A stretch of 53,665 nucleotides of DNA, taken from NCBI GenBank assembly GCA_902826565.1, contig CADEFF010000008.1, positions 1 to 53,665 on the forward strand, given 5' to 3'. The notes beneath the pieces were generated by a model. It did not search any database. It was not told the DNA's origin and worked only from the letters and a program-made list of their open reading frames with translations. A program made the translations under genes and the position numbers. Source of the stretch: an uncultured Rhodospirillaceae bacterium. GTDB lineage: Bacteria; Pseudomonadota; Alphaproteobacteria; Dongiales; Dongiaceae. Of the stretch, positions 45,805-53,665 are shown piece by piece; position 1 is the stretch's first letter; every line of letters begins with the position of its first letter.

Positions 45805-47742
45805 ATGCGCATCTTCGCCTTCTTCGAGAAACTGCTGGAGCCGACGGCCGTCCCGGCGGACCAGCCGCCCCCGCCGGCGGGCCTGGTCGCGTTCTACTGG
45901 CATTATGCGCGCCAGGCGCGGGGCCTCGTCTTCCTGTTGTTCCTGGTCGGCTCGATCGTGGCGGTGCTGGATACGACCATCCCGGTCTTCATCGGCCGGG
46001 TGGTCACGCTGGTCTCGAACAACGCGCCCGCCGACATGCTGCACGCGGCGTGGCCGCAGCTCCTCGGCATGGTGCTCGTGCTGCTCGTGCTACGGCCGGC
46101 CGCGCTGCTGGCGCAGAATCTTGTCACCAACCAGGCGATCGCCCCCGGCCTCACCAACCTCATTCGCTGGCAGAGCCATTGGCATGTGGTGCGGCAGAGC
46201 TGGAGCTTCTTCCAGAACGACTTCGCCGGCCGGATCGCCAATCGCGTCATGCAGACGGGGCCGGCCCTGCGGGAAAGCGTGGTCGCCGGCACCAACGCAG
46301 TCTGGTACATCCTGGTCTATGGCGGCGGCGCGATCCTGCTGCTCGCTCATAGCGACCTGTGGCTCGCTCTGCCGGTCCTGGTCTGGTTTCTGGGCTATGC
46401 CGCGCTGCTGCGCTATTTCGTGCCGCGGCTTCGCGACCGTTCGCGCGCGATGTCGGAGGCGCGCTCGGGGCTGACCGGGCGGGTGGTGGACAGCTACACC
46501 AACATCCTGACGGTCAAGCTCTTCGCCCGCCCGCGCGACGAGGACGATTTCGTGCGGCAATCCGTCGACGAGCATACCGCCGCCTTCCGCAACCAGGTCC
46601 GGCTCATCACCCGTTTCGGCTTCACGCTGGCCACGCTCAATGCCGGCCTCCTGGTCGGCACCGGCACCGTGGCGGTCTGGCTCTGGTCGGTCGGCGCGGT
46701 CGAGGTCGGGGTAGTCGCCATGGCCCTGCCGCTCGCCTGGCAGATCTCGAATATCTCCGGCTGGGTCGCGCAGAACGTCACGGCGATCTTCGAAAATGTC
46801 GGCGTCGTGCAGGAAGGCATGCGCTCGATCGCAGTCCCGCTGCAGATGTCCGACCGCGCCGATGCGGGCGAGCTCGAGGTCGATCGGGGCGGGGTCCGGT
46901 TCGAGCATGTGCAGTTCGGCTATGGCACCGAGCGGGGCGTGCTGCACGGGATCGATCTCACGATCGCGCCCGGCGAGCGGGTCGGGCTCGTCGGCCGCTC
47001 GGGTGCCGGCAAATCGACCCTCGTCAATCTGCTGCTCCGGTTCTACGAGGTCGAATCCGGCCGCATCCTGATCGACGGTCAGGACATCGTGCTGGCGACG
47101 CAGGAGAGCCTGCGGCGCCACATCGGCATGGTGACGCAGGACACCTCGCTCCTGCATCGCTCGATCCGCGACAACATCGCCTACGGCCGGCCGGGTGCGA
47201 CCGAGGCCGAGGTGCGGCGGGCGGCGGCGCGCGCCCATTCCCTCGATTTCATCGAGAAGCTCGAGGACTGGCAGGGGCGCAAGGGGCTGGAGGCCCATGT
47301 CGGCGAGCGCGGCGTCAAGCTTTCCGCCGGCCAGCGGCAGCGCATCGCCATCGCGCGCGTGATCCTCAAGAACGCGCCGATCCTCATCCTCGACGAGGCG
47401 ACCTCTGCGCTCGATTCCGAAGTGGAGGCGGCGATCCAGGAGCAGCTCGACGACCTGATGAAGGACCGCACGGTGATCGCGATCGCGCATCGTCTCTCGA
47501 CCATCGCGCGGATGGACCGGCTGATCGTGCTGGACGAGGGCCGCATCGTGGAGTCCGGCACGCATGCCGCGCTGCTCGAAAGCGGCGGCGCCTATGCGCG
47601 CCTCTGGCAGCGGCAATCCGGCGGCTTCTACGAGCATGGCATCCCGACAGACCGCGATGCGGCGGAGGACGAGGTCTCGCTCGAGCAGAACGAAACCCGC
47701 ACCCAGTGGCCGGGCCAGCGTCAGGTCAATACCGGGCGCTGA
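45805..47742 (+). CDS. ABC exporter, fused permease and ATPase (MsbA/multidrug type)
   Basis: 645 residues. About six membrane helices lie in the first 340 residues (LVFLLFLVGSIVAVLDTTIPVFIG onward). The ATPase has Walker A GRSGAGKST near 398, signature LSAGQRQRIAIAR near 505, Walker B ILILDEATSALDS near 528 and the His switch in AIAHRLSTIARM. A proline-rich N-terminal stretch (ADQPPPPAG) is unusual. Such half-transporters work as homodimers exporting lipids, drugs or peptides; the substrate is unknown. The start is the ATG at 45805, which gives a normal N-terminus; the frame is open further upstream but lacks a family match. The 280 bases before it (45525-45804) show no other credible gene. 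Confidence 0.92.
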   Translation: MRIFAFFEKLLEPTAVPADQPPPPAGLVAFYWHYARQARGLVFLLFLVGSIVAVLDTTIPVFIGRVVTLVSNNAPADMLHAAWPQLLGMVLVLLVLRPAALLAQNLVTNQAIAPGLTNLIRWQSHWHVVRQSWSFFQNDFAGRIANRVMQTGPALRESVVAGTNAVWYILVYGGGAILLLAHSDLWLALPVLVWFLGYAALLRYFVPRLRDRSRAMSEARSGLTGRVVDSYTNILTVKLFARPRDEDDFVRQSVDEHTAAFRNQVRLITRFGFTLATLNAGLLVGTGTVAVWLWSVGAVEVGVVAMALPLAWQISNISGWVAQNVTAIFENVGVVQEGMRSIAVPLQMSDRADAGELEVDRGGVRFEHVQFGYGTERGVLHGIDLTIAPGERVGLVGRSGAGKSTLVNLLLRFYEVESGRILIDGQDIVLATQESLRRHIGMVTQDTSLLHRSIRDNIAYGRPGATEAEVRRAAARAHSLDFIEKLEDWQGRKGLEAHVGERGVKLSAGQRQRIAIARVILKNAPILILDEATSALDSEVEAAIQEQLDDLMKDRTVIAIAHRLSTIARMDRLIVLDEGRIVESGTHAALLESGGAYARLWQRQSGGFYEHGIPTDRDAAEDEVSLEQNETRTQWPGQRQVNTGR

Positions 47743-47813
47743 GCCGGCGGCAACAGGCGCGCGCCTCCGACAGGAGAGCCTGCAGGCGCGTGCGCGGCGG
47801 ATGCGCTTTCAGG

Positions 47814-48431
47814 CTACCCGCCGAGCTTCTTCACGAACGCTGCATCCTGCTCATAGACGCGGCGCAGCCCCGGACGTTCCTGGAGCCGATCGGTGTAGGC
47901 AAGGATTTCGGGCCGAGCGGGAACGGCCTTGGTCATCATGCCCCAGATGAGGCCCGAGCCGATCACCACGTCGGCGGCCGTGAAGCTGTCGCCCATGAGA
48001 TAGGGTCCGCGACCGACCGCGGCGCTGAGCATCTCCATCACCCGTTCGAAATCGCCATAGCCCAACGATCCCGGCGCCACGTCCGGACGCTGGAACATGC
48101 GGTCGATCACCGCCGGCTCGAGGCAGCTCGGGCCGTAAAACAGCCATTTGAGGTAGGGACCGCGGCGCCTGTCGCCGATCGGGATCGCGAGGCCGGCTTT
48201 CGGGAACGCATCGGCCAGATAGCTGCAGATCGCCGCCGCCTCGGTCACGACGCTGCCGTCATGGTCGAGGGTCGGCACCTTGCCCATCGGATTGATCGCG
48301 AGATAGGCGGCCGTGCGGTTGTCGCCCTTCTTGAGATCGAGCAGGTGATAGTCGAACGGTTCGCCCAGCTCCACGAGCATCCATTGCGCGATGATCGAGC
48401 GGGATTGCGGAGCGTGATAGAGGGTAAGCAT
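47814..48431 (-). CDS. Glutathione S-transferase
   Basis: 205 residues. A thioredoxin-like N-domain starts LTLYHAPQSRSIIAQWML, with the glutathione-binding cis-proline segment MGKVPTLDHDGSVVTEAAAI, followed by the all-helical C-domain (GPYLMGDSFTAADVVIGSGL). S11, in the SRS near the start, is the probable thiol-activating residue. General detoxification or dehalogenase-like roles are possible. It is 9 bases upstream-adjacent to the VOC gene on the same strand, so the two may be co-transcribed. Confidence 0.9.
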   Translation of the reverse strand: MLTLYHAPQSRSIIAQWMLVELGEPFDYHLLDLKKGDNRTAAYLAINPMGKVPTLDHDGSVVTEAAAICSYLADAFPKAGLAIPIGDRRRGPYLKWLFYGPSCLEPAVIDRMFQRPDVAPGSLGYGDFERVMEMLSAAVGRGPYLMGDSFTAADVVIGSGLIWGMMTKAVPARPEILAYTDRLQERPGLRRVYEQDAAFVKKLGG

Positions 48432-48440
48432 TCCGGCCTC

Positions 48441-48848
48441 CTAGCGCTGCTTCCAGGGGTCGTAGCTGCCGAAACTCCAGAGATGGCCCTCGGGATCGCG
48501 GCAGCTATAGCCGCGTCCGCCATAGTCCTCGTCCTTGATGTCGAGCAGGATCTCGGCGCCGGCTTCCTTGGCGCGGCGGTAATGGGCGTCGATTTCCGGC
48601 ACCACCACATAGGCGCTCTGCGTCACTTTGCCGCCGATCTCCTTCGGCAAGGCGGTGAGCCGGCCATAGGCGCTGTCGCGGTCCGAGCCGAGCATGATCA
48701 TCGCCTCGCCGAGAACGAGCTCGGCATGGGCGATGGTCCCGGTCTGGCCTTGCATCACGAGGTGCGTCGCGAAACCGAAGGCTTTGCAAAGCCAGTCGAT
48801 GGCGGCGGTGGCGTCCGCATAGCGGAGGGCCGGTATGATCGTCGTCAT
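48441..48848 (-). CDS. VOC-superfamily glyoxalase-like protein
   Basis: 135 residues: IIPALRYADATAAIDWLCKAFGF at the start, HAELVLGEAMIMLGSD, the middle strand QSAYVVVPEIDAHYRRAKEAG and a C-terminal YSCRDPEGHLWSFGSYDPW. That is the one-domain VOC form often annotated as a glyoxalase or bleomycin-resistance relative. A metal site is plausible through the conserved His and Glu of the strands, but the substrate is unknown. GGAGC precedes the ATG. Ten bases separate it from the downstream GST gene. The 263 bases 48849-49111 on the other side hold promoters for this gene and the encapsulated ferritin but no further gene that I can recognise. Confidence 0.88.
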   Translation of the reverse strand: MTTIIPALRYADATAAIDWLCKAFGFATHLVMQGQTGTIAHAELVLGEAMIMLGSDRDSAYGRLTALPKEIGGKVTQSAYVVVPEIDAHYRRAKEAGAEILLDIKDEDYGGRGYSCRDPEGHLWSFGSYDPWKQR

Positions 48849-49111
48849 GGTTTTGCTCCTTCCTGCATGGCAAGATTCGGCGGTGCGGCGAGGCGGATGG
48901 CCGTGAAGAGAAAATGATGGACAGGACCATAGGCAAAGGGCGCGGTTCCATCGGTGGCAGGGCCGAGGGAGCTGTCGCCGAGGCCGGTATTCCTATCGGG
49001 AACGTTTCACCCGCCGCCGGGTTTCGTATCAACGGGGATTCCTGGTGTCGGTACCCTGCGGCAACCGCGCACGTCACATAATTCATCCGACCGAAGAGCG
49101 AGAGCAAAGCC

Positions 49112-49492
49112 ATGGGTAGCGAAACGCTGCACGAAAAACCTGAGAAGATGGGTGAGGAAACCGTCGATCAGCATCGCGCCATCGTGTCCTTGATGGAGGA
49201 GCTGGAAGCGGTCGATTGGTACAACCAGCGCGTTCACGCGACCGAGAATGCCGAGCTGCGGGAGATCCTCGCCCATAATCGAGACGAGGAGATGGAACAT
49301 GCGGCGATGGTGCTCGAATGGCTGCGACGGCGAATCCCGAAACTCGACGCGCATCTGAAGACATATCTCAATAGCGAAGGCTCGATCCTGGCCGTGGAAA
49401 AGGCCGCGGAGGAAGGCGGCGGCGCAGGCAGCGGCGCCGGCGACGGCAGCCTCCGCATCGGCAGCCTGCGCGAGGGGGGAGGCAGGCAATGA
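49112..49492 (+). CDS. Encapsulated ferritin-like cargo protein (EncFtn)
   Basis: 126 residues. Two helices form a half ferritin that works as a ring-shaped decamer. Ferroxidase residues by position are E29, E30 and E32, W36 and Y37 (EELEAVDWYNQR) and the E60-x-x-H63 pair in RDEEMEHAAM. A glycine-rich linker (about 102-111) leads to the targeting peptide DGSLRIGSLR at 111-120, matching the SLxIGSLK type that docks cargo on the inside of encapsulin shells, with six extra residues behind it. It oxidises Fe(II) for storage inside the shell. The encapsulin gene overlaps it by 4 bases. Confidence 0.94.
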   Translation: MGSETLHEKPEKMGEETVDQHRAIVSLMEELEAVDWYNQRVHATENAELREILAHNRDEEMEHAAMVLEWLRRRIPKLDAHLKTYLNSEGSILAVEKAAEEGGGAGSGAGDGSLRIGSLREGGGRQ

Positions 49493-50325
49493 ATCATCTT
49501 CTTCGCGATCTGGCACCGATCCCGACCGAAGTCTGGGCGGAGATCGACCGGGAAGTCACGCGCACGCTCAAGACCACGCTCGCCGCCCGCAAGCTGGTGG
49601 ATTTCATCGGGCCGAAGGGTTGGACAAAATCGGCCGTCGGCATCGGGCGGAGCACGCCGATCGCGCCGCCGCCGGAGAGCGAGGTGCAGGCGCGGCTGCG
49701 CCAGGCGCTGCCGCTGGTCGAGCTCCGCGCTCCCTTCGAGCTCGCCCGCGACGAGATCGAGGCGATCGAACGCGGCGCGAAGAACCCCGATCTCGATCCG
49801 GTGATCGATGCGGCGCGCGAGATCGCGATCGCCGAGGATCATGCCATCTTCCACGGCTACCCGGCTGCCGGCATCCAGGGCATCTGCGAGGCCCAGGCCG
49901 CGTCCTCCGTCAATCTCGGGGACGATTACGAGACCTATCCGGTCGCCGTGGCCACGGCCCTGAACCGCCTCCGCGGCGAGGGCGTGGGCGGACCCTATGC
50001 GCTCGCGCTCAGCGAGCGGCGCTATGCCGATCTGCTGGAGAGCACCAAGGGCGGCTATCCGGTGGTCGAGCATGTGCGGCGGCTGGTGGACGGGCCGCTG
50101 GTCTGGGCGCCGGGGCTCGAGGGCGGGGTGGTGCTGTCGCTGCGCGGCGGCGATTTCGAGCTGACGGTCGGGCAGGACTTCTCGATCGGCTATCTCGACC
50201 ACGATTCCGAGCGGGTGCGCCTCTATATCGAGGAAAGCTTCACCTTCTGGCTGCTCTCGCCCCAGGCCGCGGTGCCCTTGACCACGCCCGCGACCGTCCA
50301 GCGTCCGGCGGCGAAGAAGCGGTAG
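49489..50325 (+). CDS. Family 1 encapsulin shell protein
   Basis: 278 residues of HK97-fold shell protein, near the length of iron-storing T=1 encapsulins. Recognisable segments are the N-terminal helix region MNHLLRDLAPIPTEVWAEID with the DFIGPKGWTKSAV loop, PPESEVQARLRQALPLVELR, the ENPDLDP-like KNPDLDPVIDAAREIA, and the C-terminal DFSIGYLDHDSERVRLYIEE and FTFWLLSPQAAV. The N-terminal helix and P-domain form the cargo-docking pocket for the preceding ferritin's tail. The ATGA overlap couples shell and cargo synthesis. Confidence 0.95.
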   Translation: MNHLLRDLAPIPTEVWAEIDREVTRTLKTTLAARKLVDFIGPKGWTKSAVGIGRSTPIAPPPESEVQARLRQALPLVELRAPFELARDEIEAIERGAKNPDLDPVIDAAREIAIAEDHAIFHGYPAAGIQGICEAQAASSVNLGDDYETYPVAVATALNRLRGEGVGGPYALALSERRYADLLESTKGGYPVVEHVRRLVDGPLVWAPGLEGGVVLSLRGGDFELTVGQDFSIGYLDHDSERVRLYIEESFTFWLLSPQAAVPLTTPATVQRPAAKKR

Positions 50326-50336
50326 CGAAGCGACGG

Positions 50337-50357
50337 CGCCGCTTCGCGCGAGCGGCG
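50337..50357 (+). terminator. Stem-loop after encapsulin
   Basis: CGCCGCT (50337-50343) and AGCGGCG (50351-50357) form a 7-bp stem with a 7-base loop, 12 bases past the encapsulin stop. It is a possible end of the ferritin-encapsulin transcript; no T-run is present. Confidence 0.4.
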
Positions 50358-50460
50358 GTCGATGCGCCCGGGCGTTCCGGGCCGGCCCTGGCGATCGCCA
50401 GAGACGGTCCTGGCGCCTGCGGCGTATGCTTGTTTCGGTGAAACCGCCCAGGCGCCGCCG

Positions 50461-51066
50461 ATGCTCGACGACAATCCGTTCGCCGTCCTTTCGTTCATCG
50501 CAGGCCCCGCGCTCCTCACCAACGCCACGACCGTGCTGCTGCTCAGCACCGTCAATCGCTATGCGCGGGCGCTCGACCGGGCGCGGCATCTGGCCGGACG
50601 CATCGCGACCATCGCGGAGGTCGACGGGGCGGAACCGGTCGCGTGGCTGGAGCGGCAGCTCGACATGGCGCACCGCCGGGTGCTGCTGATCGTGCGCACG
50701 CTGACGGCGTTCTATACCGCTGTCGGCGCTTTCGGCCTCGGCACGCTTGCCTTCCTCACCGGGGCGATGCTGCTCGAGGACACTGGCGCGGTCGTGAGCC
50801 GGATCGTGACGCTCTTCACGCTGGGAACGACGGTGGTCGGCGTCCTCTGCCTCATTTTCGGCTCCGGGCGCGCTGGTCTGGGAAAGCCGCCTCAGCTATC
50901 GCCTGCTTGCGGACGAAGCGGCGCAGATCCGCGCCGAAGCCGATCGCGTAACGTCGAAACGCCGGCGTTGACGCGGGCGATCGGCGCCGTTTCCCGGCCG
51001 AATCCGGCAACGAAGGCGTCATGCAGAACGTCGCTCCGGCGCGCGCGCATGTCGCAACGGATTTAG
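50461..51066 (+). CDS. DUF2721 membrane protein with a probable +1 frameshift near its end
   Basis: From the ATG at 50461 a small membrane protein begins (FAVLSFIAGPALLTNATTVL, then STVNRYARALDRARHLAG and two more hydrophobic segments ending VGVLCLIFGSG). This is the DUF2721 pattern. After base 50868 the frame turns non-homologous and runs to 51066. In the +1 frame, starting at 50870, the sequence reads ALVWESRLSYRLLADEAAQI and ends at a TGA (50969-50971), which is what a normal DUF2721 tail looks like. One surplus base near 50869 explains this. It is a recent frameshift mutation or a sequencing error; if the base is an error the gene is 50461-50971, about 170 residues. The function of the family is unknown. 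Confidence 0.75.
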   Translation: MLDDNPFAVLSFIAGPALLTNATTVLLLSTVNRYARALDRARHLAGRIATIAEVDGAEPVAWLERQLDMAHRRVLLIVRTLTAFYTAVGAFGLGTLAFLTGAMLLEDTGAVVSRIVTLFTLGTTVVGVLCLIFGSGRAGLGKPPQLSPACGRSGADPRRSRSRNVETPALTRAIGAVSRPNPATKASCRTSLRRARMSQRI

Positions 51067-51133
51067 CGGATCGAGGCGCCGTCACCGCACTATGGAAGCG
51101 AGAGCGGGCGGATCGCGACAGGGGGAACGGGCA

Positions 51134-52612
51134 ATGAAAGCGTTGATGAAGCTCTGCGGCGCTCTGGCGCTGCTGACGGCGGGCCTTTGCGCGACGGCGC
51201 GTGCGGCGGATTCCGACGCCGTCGAGTTGCGGGTCATGACCTTCAACATCTGGTATGGCGGCGACCAGCTCAGCTTCGGCCAGGTGCTGGAAGCGATCCG
51301 TGCCGCCGATCCCGACATCGCCGGCATCCAGGAGCCTGATGGCAATCTGCGCAAGATCGCCGATGCGCTCGGCTATAGCTATGTGGACGAGCGCCGGCAC
51401 ATCATCTCGCGTTACCCGCTGTTCGACGCGTCGGGTGCCGACGATGTCTATACCCGGGTCGAGCTGCTGCCGGGCCGCATCGTCGCGATGGCGAACACCC
51501 ATCTGCCGGCAACGCCCTATGGGCCGGAAGCGGTGCGCGACGGCGAAGCCGTCGAAGCCGTGCTGCAGATGGAGAACGACACCCGTCTCGCCGCCGCCGA
51601 ACCCTATGCGGCGGCGCTGGGCGCGCTCGCGAAGGAGGGCGTTCCGGTTTTCCTCACCGGCGATTTCAATTCGCCGTCCCATCTGGACTGGACGGAAGCC
51701 GTGGCGAAGACGCGGCCGGCCGTGCGCTATCCGGTCGAATGGCCGGTGAGCAGGCGGCTCGCCGATGCGGGCCTGCGGGATTCCTACCGCGAAGCCAATC
51801 CGGATCCGGTGGCGCGGCCTGGTTTGACCTGGACGCCGGGCTACCCCTACCCGCGCGTGAGGGAGACGGAGACGCATGACCGGATCGACCTGGTTTTCAC
51901 CGGCGGCGATGCGATCACCCTCAAGAGCGAGCTGGTGGGCGAACCTGAGGGCCCGGATGTCGATATCGCCGTCGGACCCTGGCCATCCGACCATCGTGCC
52001 GTGGTTTCGACCTTCCGCGTCGTCCCTGCCGTGGCGCCGGCGATGATCGGGGTGGATCGCCGGCGGCTCGGTGTCGGCGAGCTTCTCGTCGTGCGCTTCA
52101 ACATTCCAGGAATGGAGGATGCGCGCATCAGCGTCATCCCGCAGGGAAGCGACGCCGGCGCGGCGCCGGTGCTCACCATGCCGACCGGCGACGGCTCCGA
52201 CCGTCCTTCGATGCGCTTCGGCACCGGCAATGTCGCGCCGGGCGCCTACGATGCCGTGCTGCTCGATCCGGAAGGGAAGGAGCTCGCGCGCACGCCCTTC
52301 TGGCTGCTCGACCCGGCGGCGAAGCCGAATATCGCCGTGGACAAGCCGAGCTATGCGCCGAGCGAAACCATTACCGTCACCTATCGGAACGCGCCCGGCC
52401 TCGATCTCGATTATGTCGGCCTCTGGGCTGCCGGCGACCCGGATGTCTACAACTACTACACCTACGTCTATACCGGCGGCGGGGTGGAGGGCAGCGTCGC
52501 TTTCGATGCCGCCGCCGTCGGCGATGCGCTCGAGCCGGGCGAATACGAGATGCGGCTGATGCTGGACGATTCCTACACGACGCTCGCGGTGGTGCCGTTC
52601 ACGGTGAAATAG
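51134..52612 (+). CDS. Secreted endonuclease/exonuclease/phosphatase-family hydrolase
   Basis: 492 residues with a signal peptide (KLCGALALLTAGLCATARA, cleavage about 24/25), so exported to the periplasm or beyond. The EEP catalytic motifs are complete: MTFNIWYGG with N38, AGIQEPDG with E67, LTGDFNSPSH, HDRIDLVF and WPSDHRAVV. After about residue 310 there is an added beta-rich region ending in a fibronectin-like repeat (KPSYAPSETITVTYRNAPG), possibly for binding a surface or substrate. Members include DNases, sphingomyelinases and phosphoinositide phosphatases; the substrate here is unknown. The ATG at 51134 has GGGGGAA upstream. Confidence 0.88.
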   Translation: MKALMKLCGALALLTAGLCATARAADSDAVELRVMTFNIWYGGDQLSFGQVLEAIRAADPDIAGIQEPDGNLRKIADALGYSYVDERRHIISRYPLFDASGADDVYTRVELLPGRIVAMANTHLPATPYGPEAVRDGEAVEAVLQMENDTRLAAAEPYAAALGALAKEGVPVFLTGDFNSPSHLDWTEAVAKTRPAVRYPVEWPVSRRLADAGLRDSYREANPDPVARPGLTWTPGYPYPRVRETETHDRIDLVFTGGDAITLKSELVGEPEGPDVDIAVGPWPSDHRAVVSTFRVVPAVAPAMIGVDRRRLGVGELLVVRFNIPGMEDARISVIPQGSDAGAAPVLTMPTGDGSDRPSMRFGTGNVAPGAYDAVLLDPEGKELARTPFWLLDPAAKPNIAVDKPSYAPSETITVTYRNAPGLDLDYVGLWAAGDPDVYNYYTYVYTGGGVEGSVAFDAAAVGDALEPGEYEMRLMLDDSYTTLAVVPFTVK

Positions 52613-52704
52613 CCGGGTTCCCGGGGCCGGCGATCCGGTCGGAAAGGTCCGCGACCTGCGTCGGGGGTTCGCCCTTTGCCGCAAAATGGCTTAGCTTCGC
52701 CCGC

Positions 52705-53124
52705 ATGATCCGGGCCACGCACAGCATCACCATCGACGAGAGCGAGCTCGAGGAGAGTTTCGTGCGGGCGAGCGGGCCCGGTGGGCAGAATGTCAACAAG
52801 CTCTCCACCGCGGTGCAGCTCCGCTTCGATGTCCGGCGTTCGCCCTCGCTCCCCGAGCCGGTGCGTCAGCGGCTGGAGCGGCTCGCCGGCAGACGGCTCA
52901 GCCGCGACGGCGTGCTGCTCATCATGGCGGCCCGCTTTCGCACCCAGGAGCGCAACCGTGCCGACGCGCGCGAACGGCTCATCGAGCTCATCCGGCGCGC
53001 GGCGGTGCCGCCCACGCCCCGCCGCCCCACACGGCCGACGAGGGCTTCGAAGCTTCGTCGCGCAGAAGCGAAGAAGCGCCGCAGCGTCGTGAAACGGGGC
53101 CGTTCGCGGCCGGGCGACGACTAG
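52705..53124 (+). CDS. arfB: Alternative ribosome-rescue factor ArfB (YaeJ type)
   Basis: 139-residue class-I-release-factor-like peptidyl-tRNA hydrolase that frees ribosomes stalled without a stop codon. The catalytic GGQ is at residues 26-28 ([13 protein letters not shown]), the domain continues through [20 protein letters not shown], and the long basic C-terminal tail ([20 protein letters not shown]) is the part that enters the empty mRNA channel. The stop shares a CTAG with the convergent P-type ATPase gene. Confidence 0.94.
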   Translation: MIRATHSITIDESELEESFVRASGPGGQNVNKLSTAVQLRFDVRRSPSLPEPVRQRLERLAGRRLSRDGVLLIMAARFRTQERNRADARERLIELIRRAAVPPTPRRPTRPTRASKLRRAEAKKRRSVVKRGRSRPGDD

Positions 53125-53665
53125 AATCTCGCCAACCTGAGGCGAAGCGCGTTGGCGATCACCGACACCGAGCTCAGCGACATGGCCGCCGCCGCCAGCA
53201 TCGGATCCAGCATCATGCCGAACGCCGGATAGAGCAGCCCGGCCGCGATCGGCACGCCGAGCGCATTGTAGACGAAGGCGAGGAAGAGGTTCTGGCGGAT
53301 GTTGCGCATGGTGGCGGCGCTGAGGCGGCGCGCGCGCGCGATGGCGGCGAGGTCGCCCTTCACGAGCGTGACGCCGGCGCTCTCCATCGCGATGTCCGTG
53401 CCGCTGCCCATGGCGATGCCGACATCGGCGGCGGCGAGCGCCGGCGCGTCGTTCACCCCGTCGCCGGCCATCGCGACGATCCGCCCCTCCGCGCGAAGCT
53501 GCTGCACCAGCGCTGCCTTGTCGGCGGGCAGCCGCTCGGCCTCGATGCGCGTGATGCCGAGCGTTTGCGCGACGGCTTCGGCCGTTCGCCGGTTGTCGCC
53601 GGTCGCCATGACGATCTCGATGCCTTCTTCCCGCAACAGCCTCAGCGCCTCGGGGGTCGTCGCTT
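53121..53665 (-). CDS. Copper-type heavy-metal P1B ATPase, C-terminal part (cut by window end)
   Basis: The frame is open from the window edge to the TAG at 53121. It covers the end of the phosphorylation/nucleotide region ([20 protein letters not shown]), the hinge [20 protein letters not shown] and [15 protein letters not shown], and the last two membrane helices with YN (FVYNALGVP) and MSLSS ([15 protein letters not shown]). The YN and MxxSS motifs in the last helices are those of Cu(I)-transporting CopA-like pumps. The start lies outside the window. Convergent with arfB, overlapping by 4 bases. Confidence 0.93.
   Translation of the reverse strand, partial: ATTPEALRLLREEGIEIVMATGDNRRTAEAVAQTLGITRIEAERLPADKAALVQQLRAEGRIVAMAGDGVNDAPALAAADVGIAMGSGTDIAMESAGVTLVKGDLAAIARARRLSAATMRNIRQNLFLAFVYNALGVPIAAGLLYPAFGMMLDPMLAAAAMSLSSVSVIANALRLRLARF

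Overview
The window looks like the chromosome of a high-GC alphaproteobacterium. Coding positions are strongly GC-biased, genes are densely packed with many 4-base overlaps, and glpX and recJ lie close together as they commonly do in Alphaproteobacteria. Rhodospirillales- or Hyphomicrobiales-like lineages fit the encapsulated ferritin, the GlgE/TreYZ gene set and the DUF4242/DUF3606 proteins, but no species can be named from the sequence alone.

Region by region. (1) 1-3869: the 3' part of glpX, two tandem ectoine-synthase-like cupins with lysine/alanine/arginine-rich tails, and recJ. (2) 3866-9366, mostly minus strand: an EamA exporter and a valine-degradation set (3-hydroxyisobutyrate dehydrogenase, 3-hydroxyisobutyryl-CoA hydrolase, isobutyryl-CoA-type acyl-CoA dehydrogenase) with a CBS-domain CNNM/HlyC-like membrane protein lodged inside it. 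RidA follows at 9467-9817 and tRNA-Glu(UUC) at 10028-10103. (3) 10104-21825: a probable catabolic genomic island with more AT-rich intergenic DNA than its surroundings. It holds a degraded IS5-type transposase fragment, a Rieske ring-hydroxylating oxygenase (alpha and beta) with an NTF2-fold protein, a GntR/FCD regulator, an amidohydrolase, an alpha/beta hydrolase, a fumarylacetoacetase-family enzyme, an AhpD-like protein, a Rieske ferredoxin and a complete polyamine-type ABC importer. A near-copy of the tRNA-Glu anticodon arm lies at its far end. (4) 21878-22485: DUF4242 and DUF3606 genes and a 19-base tandem duplication. (5) 22787-41780: glycogen phosphorylase convergent with a seven-gene minus-strand operon, read glgE, treS-maltokinase fusion, glgB, glgX, treZ, malQ, treY. 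(6) 42015-53665: VOC proteins, an FMN reductase, a sphingosine-phosphate-lyase-like PLP enzyme divergent from a DUF1989 gene, an ABC exporter, a GST, an encapsulin with its ferritin-like cargo, an apparently frameshifted DUF2721 gene, a secreted EEP-family hydrolase, ArfB, and the C-terminal end of a copper-type P-type ATPase cut by the window edge.

How the parts work together. The glucan cluster encodes a closed alpha-glucan/trehalose economy. TreS plus maltokinase makes maltose-1-phosphate, GlgE polymerises it, and GlgB branches the polymer. GlgP, GlgX and MalQ degrade and rearrange it, and TreY/TreZ turn glucan ends back into trehalose. No glgA or glgC is present here. The island appears to encode uptake and oxidative/hydrolytic breakdown of an unidentified, possibly nitrogen-containing aromatic compound. 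It carries a GntR regulator and two copies of a matching palindrome in its two divergent promoter regions, but no ring-cleavage dioxygenase and no electron-transfer reductase.
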